Shown: positions 1 through 11,041, counted from the stretch's first letter. The stretch: 64,000 nucleotides of DNA from Sanghuangporus weigelae (GCA_033182465.1 CP137318.1:4092001-4156000); one strand, 5' to 3'. Translations and numbers: made by a program. The notes: generated from the letters alone by a model not told the origin.

Positions 1-992
1 TTGCAGAGCGGCGATGAGTATCCCTTTCTAGACGGCGAGCGTAGTATATCCAACGGAATCGTTCTCGTCATTTGAGTTTCAAGGATATTCCCTTTAATTG
101 ATCTTCAAACGCATATTCACTGAGTGGATTGACGATACCGAGATAGGGATCTTAGAAATCCTGAAAAGTGAGAATCATATTTTTTATAAAGTGCTTTCCG
201 TTATAACTGCAATACAATTTCTCAGTCGAGAGAGTATATGATCATGACGGCCCAGAATATTCTGATATGGTGCAGCACGAGGCGAGACGAGACGGCGAGA
301 AACGAAACGTTGCCTTCAGAAGAGAGGGATCGGAGTTGTCCGAATAAATGCATATGATCCTCTTCAGGTTTCCTATTTCGATGGTAGGCTTCATTATGAT
401 GATGAACCAATAATCCATTCACAAGGATACATTATATATACATGTTATACTTACATACCTGCATAAATAGCATCTAAACAGGTTTGGTAAGACGATTATC
501 TCGTTCTGTATAGTTTCTAGAGTTATTGGATGAGCTCATGTATGATATCGATATTACTCGAGGATGGGGGAGTGTAAGGTTCAAGGATAATGCACTCGGT
601 AGTCTATGAGAGGAGCTCAGGTTCAAGTCTTCGATATCAGATATGAAACTTAAGAGTGGTGGTTCTAGTGAGATGGAATCAGTGTGTGCAGTCATGGAAA
701 GGGACACGATAAAATGGCTGATGAGTCACGATGAACACAGATTCCATAGCATGCCTGGAAGTAAGGAGGTCCGGGATGTGCTGTATTCTGGTCACTTCCA
801 GCTCAAAGGAGAGCTTCAAGTTGTGGTGTGGTGTGGTAATAATCAGATTTAAACTCCGACTGAACTGGGGTGATCATGATCGTCACAACCAGGCCAGGAC
901 TCACCACACACCTAACGCAGTCCGTCGCTTGTAGACGACGACGGCGGCGAGCGACCGCTAAACGTTACTCATTCCATCGACGAAGTACAAAA
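1..992. other. ATG4 upstream region, no gene supported
   Basis: No coding region could be supported. A short frame is open from the left window edge to a stop at 73-75 and might be the tail of a gene lying outside the window, but nothing in it is recognisable. The longer frames between 222 and 934 are short, overlap one another on both strands and lack conserved motifs. The last few hundred bases should contain the ATG4 promoter; no TATA box or other site stood out. Confidence 0.4.
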
Positions 993-3900
993 ATGAACAG
1001 CAACAGGCCGCCACGCGCACCCCCGACGCCGGCACCAACGCCTGGGCCGGGACAACACGAGCAGCAACAGCAGCGATCGAAGCTGCCCAAGTTCCTCCAA
1101 AAGTCGACGACGCGGGATCGGAGCAAGTCCGTGATCGACCCTATAATGCAGCACAGTGGTGGTAGTGGTAGCGTGGACAGTAGCGTCGCGAGCTCGTCGT
1201 CGTCGTCTGGGTCTATGTCAATGTCTGTGGGGAGCCCGACCGGCGAGACGTCCTCGTCCTCTGGTGCCGCACGACACCGTGGAGATCGCAAGACGAGCAA
1301 GCTGAAGGGCACACTTAAGGAGCTCAAGGACGAGCGCATAGGTCAGATTGCTCATGGTCAGCACTCTGGGCGCGAGCGTGAGCTGGTCGACGATGAAGAG
1401 GGCGATATGCCTGTTATCATCGAGCCGGATAGTGCTACTAATTCGCCTACCAGCACCCGCTCGCGCACACGGTCCGAGCGACCGCTCAGCGCGTCTTCTT
1501 CAGACTCGCACCCTGCTGTCAATTACTACCCTGGCCACTCGACGCAGCGCATACCAGAGACGAGCATGGGCTCACGTCTCTCTGGCTGGTTCTCACATAC
1601 CTTCAGCACCTCATCGACAGACCTGTCTCTGCCGAATATACTTGCAAACACTGCGCCCGTGATGGGCTCGTCGAAATCAAAATCAGGTGGTGGTGGTAGT
1701 CTCGGTATTCTCACTGCTGCGAGGCATGGAAAGGGACACCTCGACAAGGCTATGCGATACTTGCTCGACAGCGACGCTACTCCTGACAAGTCTGCGAACC
1801 CTATCTGGCTCCTGGGTGTGCAACATCCTGGTTACGAACCTCCACCCCCACCTCCCGCTTCTCCGCCTCCGTCGTCCGGACGACGGAGTTCGCTTGATAT
1901 CCGCCGGTCGACTTCTATTCGTAACTCTGTCTCATCACTGCGAGGCGCGACGTCCTCACCAGAACCAACTATGATGCATCAGCAGAAAAATGCTGGTGCC
2001 CAGTGGCCGCCAGGCTTCTACTCTGATTTCACATCGCGAATTTGGCTTACGTATCGGACTCACTATACTCCCATTCGAGATCAGACGCTGGCACAACTCG
2101 AGGCCGAAGCCAGTGGACAATTGCCTCCGCAGCCTATCTCTGCTTCACCTCGTAGATGGAATATTTTAGGAGGCGGAGAGAAAGGCTGGACGAGCGATTC
2201 TGGATGGGGATGTATGCTCCGAACGGGCCAATCATTACTTGCGAATGCACTCATTCATCTTCATCTCGGACGTGGTGCGTATTTCCCTGGGTCCTCGATC
2301 AATACTTTATTGACATAATTGTCCCAGACTGGCGTCGGCCTCCGCATCCTGTTTATACGGCGGACTACGCTACCTACGTCAAGATACTCACATGGTTCTT
2401 TGACTCTACAGATGTCCATTGCCCCTTCAGTGTCCATAGAATGGCTCTGGCAGGCAAAGAATTGGGGAAAGACGTTGGTCAGTGGTTTGGCCCTAGCACA
2501 GCTTCAGGTGCTATCAAGTACGTCTTATCGTTACATTTTTACCAAGGTCGAGACCTATTGTTTATCCGACCCCCTTAACGCCGCTGTTTCTCTGTCAACG
2601 CGCGTGCATATGTCATGAGAACATAACATTTTACTTATTACGTCTTCCTTAGGACACTTGTTAATGCCTATGCAGAGGCTGGGCTCGGCGTATCTGTGGC
2701 TACGGATGGTGTGGTGTATGAAACAGATGTGCTGGCAGCGTCGAATGCTGGTCCCTACATGTACAGACCTTCGCGAATTGGGACATCCTCACCGACTGCG
2801 ACACGCCGTCGAAGTGCGCAGCAGCAGCAGCAACAAAGCCTGATGTCTATATGGGGACAACGGCCCGTATTAGTCCTCGTTGGAATCAGACTCGGGATTG
2901 ATTGTGTCAATCCGATTTACTATGATGCTGTCAAGGTTTGTTATGTTCTTTGATGAATCAAAGAATGGAAATAATTGAACTGAACTGTTCGATCAAAGGC
3001 CTTGTTTACATTCCCTCAGTCCGTGGGTATTGCCGGTGGCCGTCCTTCCTCGTCATACTATTTCGTCGGTGTTCAAGCAGACAACCTATTCTACCTTGAT
3101 CCGCACTATGCACGTCCTAGTGTGCCTTTCCGATCTCCACCTTCAAACTTCGAAGCACAGACTCTTCCTCGGAATTTCAATCACACTCCGGCGTCTCCAG
3201 CCGACTCACCTCCGTCTTCATACCGGGAACCTTTCACGATACCCGGATCAGGTCCATCTCGACACGTCAAAGCTTCCTCATCCGCTTCTTCGTACGTTTC
3301 GCAGTCACGCATCTCGCCATCGACCTCGCAAGGTTCTGTGTCTGCGTCGGGCCAGAGCAGTTATGGAGGACTGGATCCTATTCAGGAGCATTATATAACG
3401 GCGTATTCACCGATGGAGCTCCGCACGTTCCATTGCGATCGTGTGCGGAAGATGCCCTTGTCAAGCCTTGATCCGAGCATGTTAATCGGATTCCTGTGCC
3501 GCGACGAGCGAGATTGGAGGGACTTGAGAGAAAGGGTTACCGAAGTATGAGAGCTTTCTCTCATTTTTAATATACATAGCCTGATATTTTGGCATAGATG
3601 TCAAGAAAATACAAGACAATATTCGCGATACAGGACGAGCCACCTTCATGGCCGTCAGATTCAGACGAGATGGGTATGGAGTCTGTGTCGGACGTAGATA
3701 TCGATATGGATGAACCCAACGACTCTTTCTCTTTGTCTCCGGAGCCAGAAGGCGAGGATCTTGGAGAGGGAGAAGCTTCTGATAATGCTGATGCTGGTAG
3801 ACGGTCAGCTGGGCGCGAAGAGAGCAAAAGTCGACAAAGTGAAGAAGTGACAACGGAGGAAGATCCCGTTGGACCAATCACGCCAGGACCTTCATCTGCC

Positions 3901-4773
3901 ACTCAACGGTTTGAGGACCAGCAAGATCAGGAGATATCGAAACTGGAAGAGTCGGTGAAAGAGATGGATCTTGAGGAAGACTTACTAGGTGACGACGAAG
4001 AATGGGTGGACACCGAGCCTGATCCGAATCTGCCTGCACCGACACCACGACCGCGCGAGGCGCCAAATTTCCCTGTATTGCCTGTTACAATGGTCAACTC
4101 GACTGCTACGACAGCCTCGTATGTCTCCGCGTCGTCCTCGGTCAGCAGTCTTCAGATTCCGCAGGAGTTCGAGTCGGGAAGCAGGAAAGGGAGTCCCAGC
4201 GGAACAAGTGGAACAAAGAAGGATGAGGAGAAGGAGAATAAGTCACGGAGGAGTATCAAGATGCGATCATCAAAGTCGACAAGCAAGCGCGAGGCATTGA
4301 TGTCGAAATCAGCCTCACAAGGACAAGAAAAAGAGAAGGAATTCGTTCCGTTCCCTGTCGTGGACGACCGTGAGCCTGACGACGAGGACTTCCACGAGCT
4401 GTCTTCCCACTCGCAGTCGTCCATAGCTAGTGGGGCGCCGCGATCTGGTTTCAATCAGCAACGGAGACGAAGGACAGGCAGTGGAGAGAGCCAGAACAGG
4501 ACACCCCTTGCGAGTGTTGTGACTCAGGCCGATTCAAGTCTTAGCTTAAACCGTGGCACCAATGGCAACGATAACGGATCCGACAACCCGGGCAGCAACG
4601 GGAACGGGAACGGTTATGGGTACGTGCACGGTTACACCAGCGAGAACGGCGCCGCGGCAAGTGGGACGGGATATCGGATACGAAACGTGTTCGCGCGAGA
4701 CGGAGGCCGGACGCAGAGCGGTGGTGTACGTGGAATCGTTGCGTCTGACTTGGACGATGCGAGCGATGCTTAG
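993..4773 (+). CDS. ATG4: Cysteine protease ATG4 (autophagy)
   Basis: ATG4 is the cytosolic cysteine protease that trims the C-terminus of ATG8 and later frees it from phosphatidylethanolamine. Five exons join in frame: 993-2274, 2328-2517, 2653-2935, 2999-3544 and 3598-4773, giving 1158 residues. The catalytic cysteine lies in [11 protein letters not shown] (about Cys407), and the Asp-Pro-His pair of the triad is in LDPHYARPS (about Asp619 and His621). The core motif [19 protein letters not shown] crosses the exon 3/4 junction. The start at 993 was preferred because the upstream in-frame stretch is arginine-rich and unlike an ATG4 start. The protein is far longer than the usual 350-500 residues: about 330 disordered, Ser/Pro-rich residues precede the core and a 390-residue acidic and Ser-rich tail follows it. 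Identity is certain; the exact start and tail splicing are less so. Confidence 0.93.
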
Positions 4774-5400
4774 CTGAAATTTCGCATCAAACGCGTCTCC
4801 CTACTTCATTGGTGTTTGTTTCGTTTGTTTCCATCTCTGTCCGTCTCGTCTCCTATCATGGCTCATTTCTCATAATGCCTTCCCAAGAACCGATTCCCTA
4901 TCCTACCTCGCATTGCATACCTGTATCTATACGCGCAGTGTCCCGATTTCCGCTCCTCTACTTTGTCTGTTTCCTTCTCTTGTTACCTCAAGTCTCGTCC
5001 GGCCGGCCTGACGCAGTAGTAATGAATGATTCCATGTCTTGTACGATTCTCTTCTAGTCTGTATATAGGGGATAAGCATGCAGCCTCGATACCACCCCAA
5101 TCTTATACGCCCTGTACACTCTTGTCCCGTGTATGTAGGCACACGCATTTGGCTTTTGAGGCCCGTCAGGTAGCTCTGGTCGTTGGTCTTTTCTTATCGT
5201 CACTTTTTATAACGTTCCCGTCTTCTTCAAGGTGTCGTTCTTCCCTTGTTTTTAGTGTGCAGTATTACCAAGAACTTTTTTTTGTTGCACTTTCGGTTTA
5301 TCTACGCTGTGATTATGAAAGCAGATTTGACAGAATCAATCAATTTCTATCCAGATAATTTTCGAAATGTTATTTTTCTGAATATATTTCACAACGCGGG
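4774..5400. other. ATG4 3' flank
   Basis: This stretch separates the ATG4 stop from the outer edge of the left duplication arm. It is T/C-rich, with short uninformative frames and no recognised gene. It probably holds the ATG4 3' untranslated region and terminator. Confidence 0.4.
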
Positions 5401-5982
5401 GCTAAACTAAACGTAAAATGGACTAATGTAAATAAGATTAGGTAATCATATTTTAACGGGCTTCTTGGTCTAAAGCATCTCATCAACTAGTGGTCTCAAC
5501 TACCATCCTGTGCAAGTATTTCGTATGGATAGATCATTCCAAAGAAGACGATGTTGAAGCCTGAAAGGGGTTCGGAGAAGTCCAAATGCTAAAGGCCTCT
5601 ACTGACTCGTTCGTTCATGCGAGTCTTTGCATCGCAACAAGTCTGGACCAGCATTATAGTTCGACAACCTTGCGCGAGATATCGATCATGCCGCGACTTA
5701 TCGGGATTCTTTTTGACAAAAATCGAGTCGATACGAAGTCGCGATATCAAAGGAAAGAATGGAGGGTATCATAGTCAAGTTCCTTTCGATTAGGCAAGCT
5801 TTGTCCATTATCTTGGTCGTGTCAATCCAAGCACCTCGATTACTAGGACAAAGCATGATATGCTTGGAGAGACGTAGGCCACAACTCGAATATTGTATAA
5901 ATTATCGAGAAGACGAGCGGAATGTCCTCCAACACAACGCCCAGCCATCAGCTCGACCCTTTCCACAGATATTTCAAGACAC
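5401..5982. other. Non-coding start of left arm
   Basis: This stretch matches the right arm at about 34330-34925 in reverse complement, including a shared block near 5555-5620 and 34690-34770. The first bases correspond to the final codons of the family gene at 34900-35552, so it is a truncated relic of that gene's 3' end plus intergenic sequence. No separate gene was found. Confidence 0.5.
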
Positions 5983-6556
5983 ATGAATAACTGCGAATAT
6001 TCCGAGACAGCGCGTGCCATCAGAGCCCTCAAGTGTATCTGCCCCGATGTAGATGGGTTCCATTTTCCCCGTGTGCCGAATGAGCCATATTATTTTGAGC
6101 CTACAGTAAGCGCCCCATTCTGAATCATGCGGAGGTGACAGACCCTGACGGACTTCACCTCATCGTTAGCCTTTCAACATCGTTTGGTACATGCACAAAG
6201 GCAAATGGTGTCTCGCACTCGTACTGTGCCCGACGGTTGACCCTACCACAGTGAGGCTGTTCCTTTCCTTTCTTGTTATAATGCTGAACGGTAACGCCGT
6301 CGAAGGTCCCCATTTATGCAGGTCACAGGCTTTGGCTCGGGCTCATCAGGGAATCTGATAGTTGCGGAGTTGACGAAACGACTCGTGTCTATCTTTGTCC
6401 CGGTGGTGGTAACACCAAACCCGAGACTCCGTATACACGGTTGCTGCTGAAGATACATGGCAAGATAGCCAATGACGACGCCTACATCGAGAACATGGTG
6501 AGAAAGTTTGATTGGGACATTCGGAGAAAGTATATGGCCATTCGTGGCAATGCTTG
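5983..6556 (+). CDS. Unrecognised local gene family member (left copy)
   Basis: I do not recognise this family. The likely coding parts are 5983-6105, 6170-6290 and 6322-6556. The N-terminus contains CPDVDGFHFP and PNEPYYFEP, the middle exon has WYMHKGKWCLALVLCPTVD, and the last exon has LWLGLIRES and VYLCPGGGNTKPETPYTRLL. The same blocks, in the same order, occur at 33753-34327 and in divergent form at 34900-35552, which is why I regard it as coding. The weak point is the last join: keeping the frame needs a 31-base intron (6291-6321), shorter than any other intron here. The alternative 71-base intron (6251-6321) has better ends but the wrong phase. The gene may therefore be non-functional, or the intron is unusually small; the right-arm copy shares the feature. 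Confidence 0.5.
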
Positions 6557-7124
6557 AGCAAGAACTCAATCTGTCAATGCTAGTTTACATTGGAATGTAT
6601 CGGTAAATATTTGACAGAACCGGTCAAGTAGCTTCCGTCAAAAAGACTCCAATTTCCCAATAATTCAAGGTTTCGACAATTCTTCAAGGGGATGAATCAT
6701 GACTTGTCTACAAAATTCCATTCTGATCATACTCGTATTTATTATTCGGCTCCTTAAATAACGCTTACTATTACTGCTCGAGAGCTGTGGTTGGATGCTT
6801 GCTTATCTTTGCCAAGGAATTGGAAACTTTAAGTCTAACAGTTCTAATAAGTGCTTGTTGGTGAAACTACACAGCCCGACACACGCATCAAGAATATGGT
6901 TGGACAGTTTGAGAAGACTATCATGCGGGATACATAGAGCTTTTAATCGACATTCCAGTCGCTATATATAGATCCCTTCTGATAAGATTAGATAAGTAAG
7001 TCCGATTGGCTGCTCGGCAGCATAGTTATGGGATCATCAAAACGCTTTCCCTACATACTACGTTCCTTGGCTCCGACCATCATCTTCTCGATACATCCGC
7101 TGTTAGTTACGCGATATAGCTGAC
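6557..7124 (+). pseudogene. Spacer with tail relic of the local gene family
   Basis: The only recognisable content is at about 6830-6940. That part can be read as a family-type C-terminus (a VGQFEKTIMR-like end followed by a stop) and is matched in the right arm at about 33310-33430. No upstream exons could be found, so it looks like the decayed last exon of another family member. The remainder matches right-arm spacer sequence and contains no other gene I can support. Confidence 0.4.
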
Positions 7125-8793
7125 ATGGGTCAATTTTACGACTCTTGCCCTCAGAATCTTCTTGACTGGATTCAAAGGCAGTATCTTTTCTTTGTAGCTG
7201 CAGCACCTCTATCTCCCAATGGCCATGTAAACGTCTCGCCCAAGGGTGCTTATGACTGCTTTCACATAATCGGGCCCAACATGTTCTGGTATGAAGATCT
7301 GACGGGTAGTGGTAAGCGTTTCTACCGTTTGGACACATACTTAGGTTGAGAATGCACCGTTTACGATCGAGCCGATAGGAAGCGAAACGATTGCCCATTT
7401 ACGTGAGAATAAGCGCATTACGATAATGTTCACTGCATTTGAGGGTCCACCTCGGATTGTCAGGCTCTTTGGTACAGGTTGGCCCTTTTTCCTTCTCTAC
7501 TCGACTGTTTCGTCAAGTGACCTATAGTGTTCCGACCGTATGCGTATAATGCGTATACGGCTTTCCGTATACGCAATACGGCCGTATCGTATAAGAGAAA
7601 AAGAAGAATATATACGGCCGTATCCCGTATAGAGTTGGGAAAGAAATGCCGTATACGGCATATGCGCCATATACGGCACAGTACTGGTTGACACTGAGTA
7701 CCGGAGTTCTGGTGAGTTTTTTTTTCTTCGCGTCACACATATTGACAAGTTCCGCGCGACCATGCTCGATTTCCCATTTCATCTCGTCTTGCCAGAGACA
7801 TTCATTGTATTCCTGGTAAGCCTTGTCCTTTGTACTATACTAATTGCTTACTAAGATTGTTCAGGCTCGTTGCTGTTGAGCGTATTTTCTCAGGCGGACA
7901 CGATACAATTGCTCTCCGACGTGCTAGATTGAAGGCAGGAACAATTAGGGATCTTATGATACTTAAACACTTAGAGCGACCGTGTAATTATTTTAATTAT
8001 TTTTTCTAAACAAGTATGCTGCCGTATGCGCCATATAAGCCGTATACGGGTCTCCCGTATGCGTTTAAAGGTCTGAGCACTCAAATTCACGGTCGTATCT
8101 ATACGTATAGAGTCTAAATTATACGACCATATCCGTATACGATACGGTCGGAACCCTGGTGACCTACACATCTCTGACCAGGCACGGTATATGAATTCGG
8201 CACTCCGGAATATGAGGAGTTGATCCCAAAGGAAGTCCGCAAGCCTGGATCGAGGTCCGTTATTATGATAGATATCCACAAAGTTGGATCGGTGAGCAAT
8301 TAAATCATAATTGACTGAAATGCTTGAAATCGAAACCATTCTATAGTCTTGTGGCTACTCCTCCGTCCCATACTTTGATTTCAAAGGCGATCGCACACAG
8401 TTGTTTGAGTACTGCCAGAGAGTCGAGGCCAAGACTAATCTGAACTCGGAAAGCCCGCGCTCTGACAACGGGATGCGAGAGTACTGGGCTACTAAGAATA
8501 CTCATAGCATTGATGGCTTGCCAAGTGTACAGTATGCCCCAAATTCGAAGGAGACACCGACCAGTCCCTGGAGTAAGGAAGAAGAGCGAAAGAAGAGCGA
8601 GGAGAGGGTCAAGTTGCACCGCAAGCAGAGCTATGCTGTCGGAAATGGACATGTTGTGCAGGACGGAGATGCCGTTGACGCGGAGAAGAGCGCCGTCGTA
8701 AATGCGAACGCAGGTACAAGACTGGTAGCGGCCTTCGCAATGGGCGTGTTCGCGACGCTCTTGTGCGTACGGGTAGCTCGCGCGATCATCTAG
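7125..8793 (+). CDS. Pyridoxamine-5-phosphate-oxidase-like protein, left copy
   Basis: This is an FMN-binding split-barrel protein of the fungal putative PNPOx family; the substrate is not known from sequence. Four exons join in frame to 280 residues: 7125-7311, 7379-7477, 8182-8291 and 8347-8793. Visible signatures are PLSPNGHVNVSPKG, WYEDLTGSG, ETIAHIRENKRITIMF and GPPRIVRLFGTG. The C-terminus is a linker rich in charged residues followed by a hydrophobic segment (about residues 255-278), suggesting a tail anchor. Intron 2 (7478-8181) is 704 bases instead of 61 in the paralogue, because a hAT-type miniature element sits wholly inside it. The coding sequence is uninterrupted, so the gene may still work if the intron is spliced. 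The paralogue is at 32096-33110. Confidence 0.82.
7525..8158 (+). mobile_element. hAT-type miniature transposon in an intron
   Basis: This 634-base insertion is flanked by an exact 8-base target duplication GTGACCTA (7517-7524 and 8159-8166). The ends are imperfect inverted repeats: the left reads TAGTGTTCCGACCGTAT and the right, reversed, CAGGGTTCCGACCGTAT. Subterminal regions are packed with short copies of CGTATACGG in both orientations. Inside, at about 7878-7983 on the plus strand, is a relic of the hAT transposase C-terminal dimerisation domain (ERIFSGGHDTIALRRARL, then a KHLERP end). It is therefore a deletion derivative of an autonomous hAT element. The right arm has the uninterrupted site at the corresponding intron. 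Confidence 0.9.
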
Positions 8794-8877
8794 CTAAGTT
8801 CTTGGACTTACGGCTATGCGGATGGACGGACGCAAATCAAATCAGCATATTTGTACTATCTCATGGATAGGGCTCCG

Positions 8878-9502
8878 CGCGTAACCGTATACGTATAAAG
8901 GAAGACCGCATGCGGGGACGGTCGTATTTTTACGGGCCGTATGAAGGGATTCTGGGACCTGATACGGTTACGGAGATGCCCGGATATGCCGTATACGCCG
9001 TATACGGCAAGTCCATCTCCATCTATAATATATCATTTCAACCGAAGGGTCATTTAGAAAATTATTTTGATTGATCTATGTTATATTATCAACACAGATT
9101 AGTGTAAAATCAGTTCACTTCGAGCCCGGTTAGTAAGTACTAGTGATTTGAAAAGAGATTAGATAATAAATCATTTACCTAATACCATGAGAAAACTGTT
9201 GTCGGACCCTAGCAAGGCCTGAATTGGTCCGAGAAATGCTTGATTTGGACCTTTTGCCTAGATAAGGATGAAATGAATGAGCACCGGATAAAATACTCTG
9301 TGATTTTATGTGATTTCCTTGTTGGACTTACCGAGTGATAGGATACGGCGTATACGGCGTATACGTCAATTTCTGGCAAGTTGTGGGACGGGCCGCACAT
9401 ATACGGCCCGTATATTCCCCTCCCAGAGAGTAGTACGGACACGGTCGTATCCGTATACGATGCGGCCCGTACCCGTAAAGTACGGATACGTGCGGAGCCC
9501 TA
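8878..9502. mobile_element. Second hAT-type miniature transposon
   Basis: This 625-base element is flanked by an exact 8-base target duplication CTCATGGA (8870-8877 and 9503-9510). Terminal inverted repeats start TAGGGCTCCGCGCGTAACC on the left and, reversed, TAGGGCTCCGCACGTATCC on the right. Like the element at 7525-8158 it has subterminal CGTATACGG-type repeats, but its end sequence differs, so it is a related and distinct subfamily. I saw no transposase remnant. It lies between the convergent 3' ends of the oxidase-like gene and the transporter relic. The right arm has a single CTCATGGA at about 32018-32025, the empty site. Confidence 0.88.
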
Positions 9503-9577
9503 CTCATGGATCATAATATAATCTTTGTTTATATAAAAACGTGCGGGCATATCAAAACTGGCGATGTGTATCTTCAA

Positions 9578-10475
9578 CTAGTGTCCTTCCTCAATCTCCT
9601 TGGAATTGACACCTGACATATCGCATCCCGTTTGTTCTGAATTGGGTGGTACCCACGTTCGAGATGTCCATGGTGTCGTTCGAGCATCGCGGTACATCTG
9701 GTAAAAATGAGATTAAGGATACGATAACGAAAATGAGTGCTGGTAGCAGACAATAAGAAACTCAATCTCGAACGCACAAGATCAACATTCTCGAGCGACA
9801 TTCCAGCCGACTCATAGACGAAGAAATATACGGCGATTGCGCCAGTGAGATTACACGCTGCAAAGATAAACCCATATCGGAAGTCGAGTGCAGAGACGAT
9901 CATTGGTGTAAAGAAAGCTAGGAGGAAATTCTATATATTTTTAGTAAATTTGCAAAGAACAGTTGAATTGGTAGGGGAAGCGAAAGATGTAAAGCAGGTG
10001 GACATACGAAAAGCCAGTTTGAGGCAGTCGATAGCGCGCCTTGTTTCGCGCGAGAATGGGTAGGGCAGTATTCGGAGATCACGATCCATGTCCCAGCTAT
10101 AATATTGCGCAAAGCATCACTTGGTCATAAAACAAAATCAGGAGATTTAGGGATCAACTTACGCGCCCATGTAGATGCCATCCCAAGGAAGAATAGGCAT
10201 GAAGAAACGATCATCAATTTTCCTATGGCTTTATCTTCGGACGGCTCTTTCGCTGTCCCAGCAGCAGCGAAAACGAACAGCCAAAGGCTTTGCCACACTC
10301 CTCCGATAATCAATGGGATGCGCCTTCCAAAGCGCTCAAAGGCATACAGTCCAAGGAATGTGCAGACGAAGTTGACTACTCCGATGAGGATCTGCGTGTT
10401 GTATGGAATCTATGGATCCGACTCACCGAGACCTCGAAGATTGTCGCGCCGTAATATATACTGCAGAAATGCACA
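9578..10475 (-). pseudogene. Truncated MFS sugar transporter (left-arm copy)
   Basis: This is the 3' half of the transporter that is complete at 29914-31950. It starts near the acceptor of exon 4 and runs to the same kind of stop. Recognisable parts, read on the minus strand, are GGVWQSLWLFVFAAAGTAKEP, GTWIVISEYCPTHSRAK, SALDFRYGFIFAACNLTGA and the C-terminal RDARTTPWTSRTWVPP. Exons 1-3, encoding the first half of the membrane domain, are absent. Exon 4 also has a disordered start relative to the intact copy, so the frame is lost there. Sequence similarity ends near 10495, at the inner breakpoint of the arm. Confidence 0.85.
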
Positions 10476-10560
10476 AGTTGATGAACTTCGGAGTATAAAT
10501 ACAAGACGGGCAACTTCGAGAAGGCGCGGTACTAGTAATCAATCACTGGCTGATGCATTA

Positions 10561-11041
10561 GTGTAGGAGGGGAAACTCAAATGAATGCCACATGTTGTCA
10601 ACTCAAGTGGTTAACCACTGTGGAAAACTCGGAGTGAAAAATTGGCATGTGGTAAACTCAAACTTAGTGATTTGTAATACTTTCATTTGTAAGCGTAGCA
10701 TACATGGTAAAGAAATTTTCACTGGTTGTTTCTCCTCGTAAATAATGTCTGTAGACATTTTTTCACCTAGTGACCTTGGAGATAGGCTCCAGGAGCTTGC
10801 CCGCCTACTTCCGTGTCTCCCTGCTAATATCCCAGATGGAAGCAAATATTATAACTTTGATTTTTTCGAGCCGGATCTAAGTATTACTATTAGTCATTCG
10901 TTTCGCTTACAAATATACATATTAGGCAACTGGTTCTCAGGAGTTTACCACATGTTGTCAACATGTTGTCAACTCCCTCGTCTACCCTACCTCAAGTTGA
11001 CAACTTGTGGTAAACTACTTCGGGAGTTTCCCCTCCTACAC
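10561..11041. mobile_element. Tc1/mariner-like miniature transposon
   Basis: This 481-base element has perfect 18-base terminal inverted repeats GTGTAGGAGGGGAAACTC and is bounded by TA on both sides (10559-10560 and 11042-11043), as for Tc1/mariner insertion. Internally it carries several copies of CATGTTGTCAACT-like sequence in both orientations. The flanks on both sides also read TGATGCAT close to the ends, so the inverted repeat may extend further with a one-base indel. No transposase was found. It lies about 65 bases from the inner breakpoint of the left duplication arm. Confidence 0.78.

Larger units (their letters stand above)
5401..10495 (+). repeat. Left arm of inverted segmental duplication
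   Basis: This segment is the reverse-complement partner of about 31060-34925. Matching landmarks run in order: the stretch near 5401-5480 with 34860-34925, the 5983-6556 gene with 33753-34327, the oxidase-like gene 7125-8793 with 32096-33110, and the transporter 3' half 9578-10475 with 31079-31950. Subtracting the two hAT insertions and their target duplications leaves about 3.8 kb, matching the right arm. The outer breakpoint falls in the last exon of the gene corresponding to 34900-35552. The inner breakpoint falls just upstream of transporter exon 4, near 10495. Coding identity looks close to 90 percent by eye. Confidence 0.88.

Noticed and set aside
870-992. Upstream in-frame extension of ATG4
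   Set aside because: The stretch is arginine-rich, does not resemble any ATG4 start, and the ATG at 993 has a better context.
6276-6569. Minus-strand frames over 6276-6569, and plus-strand 33749-33964
   Set aside because: They are shadows of the last exon of the duplicated family gene, which is conserved in the opposite strand.
7525-9502. Repeated CGTATACGG-like units taken as a possible CRISPR or satellite array
   Set aside because: The units are short, in both orientations, irregularly spaced and confined to the subterminal parts of two hAT-type elements; this is a fungal nuclear genome.
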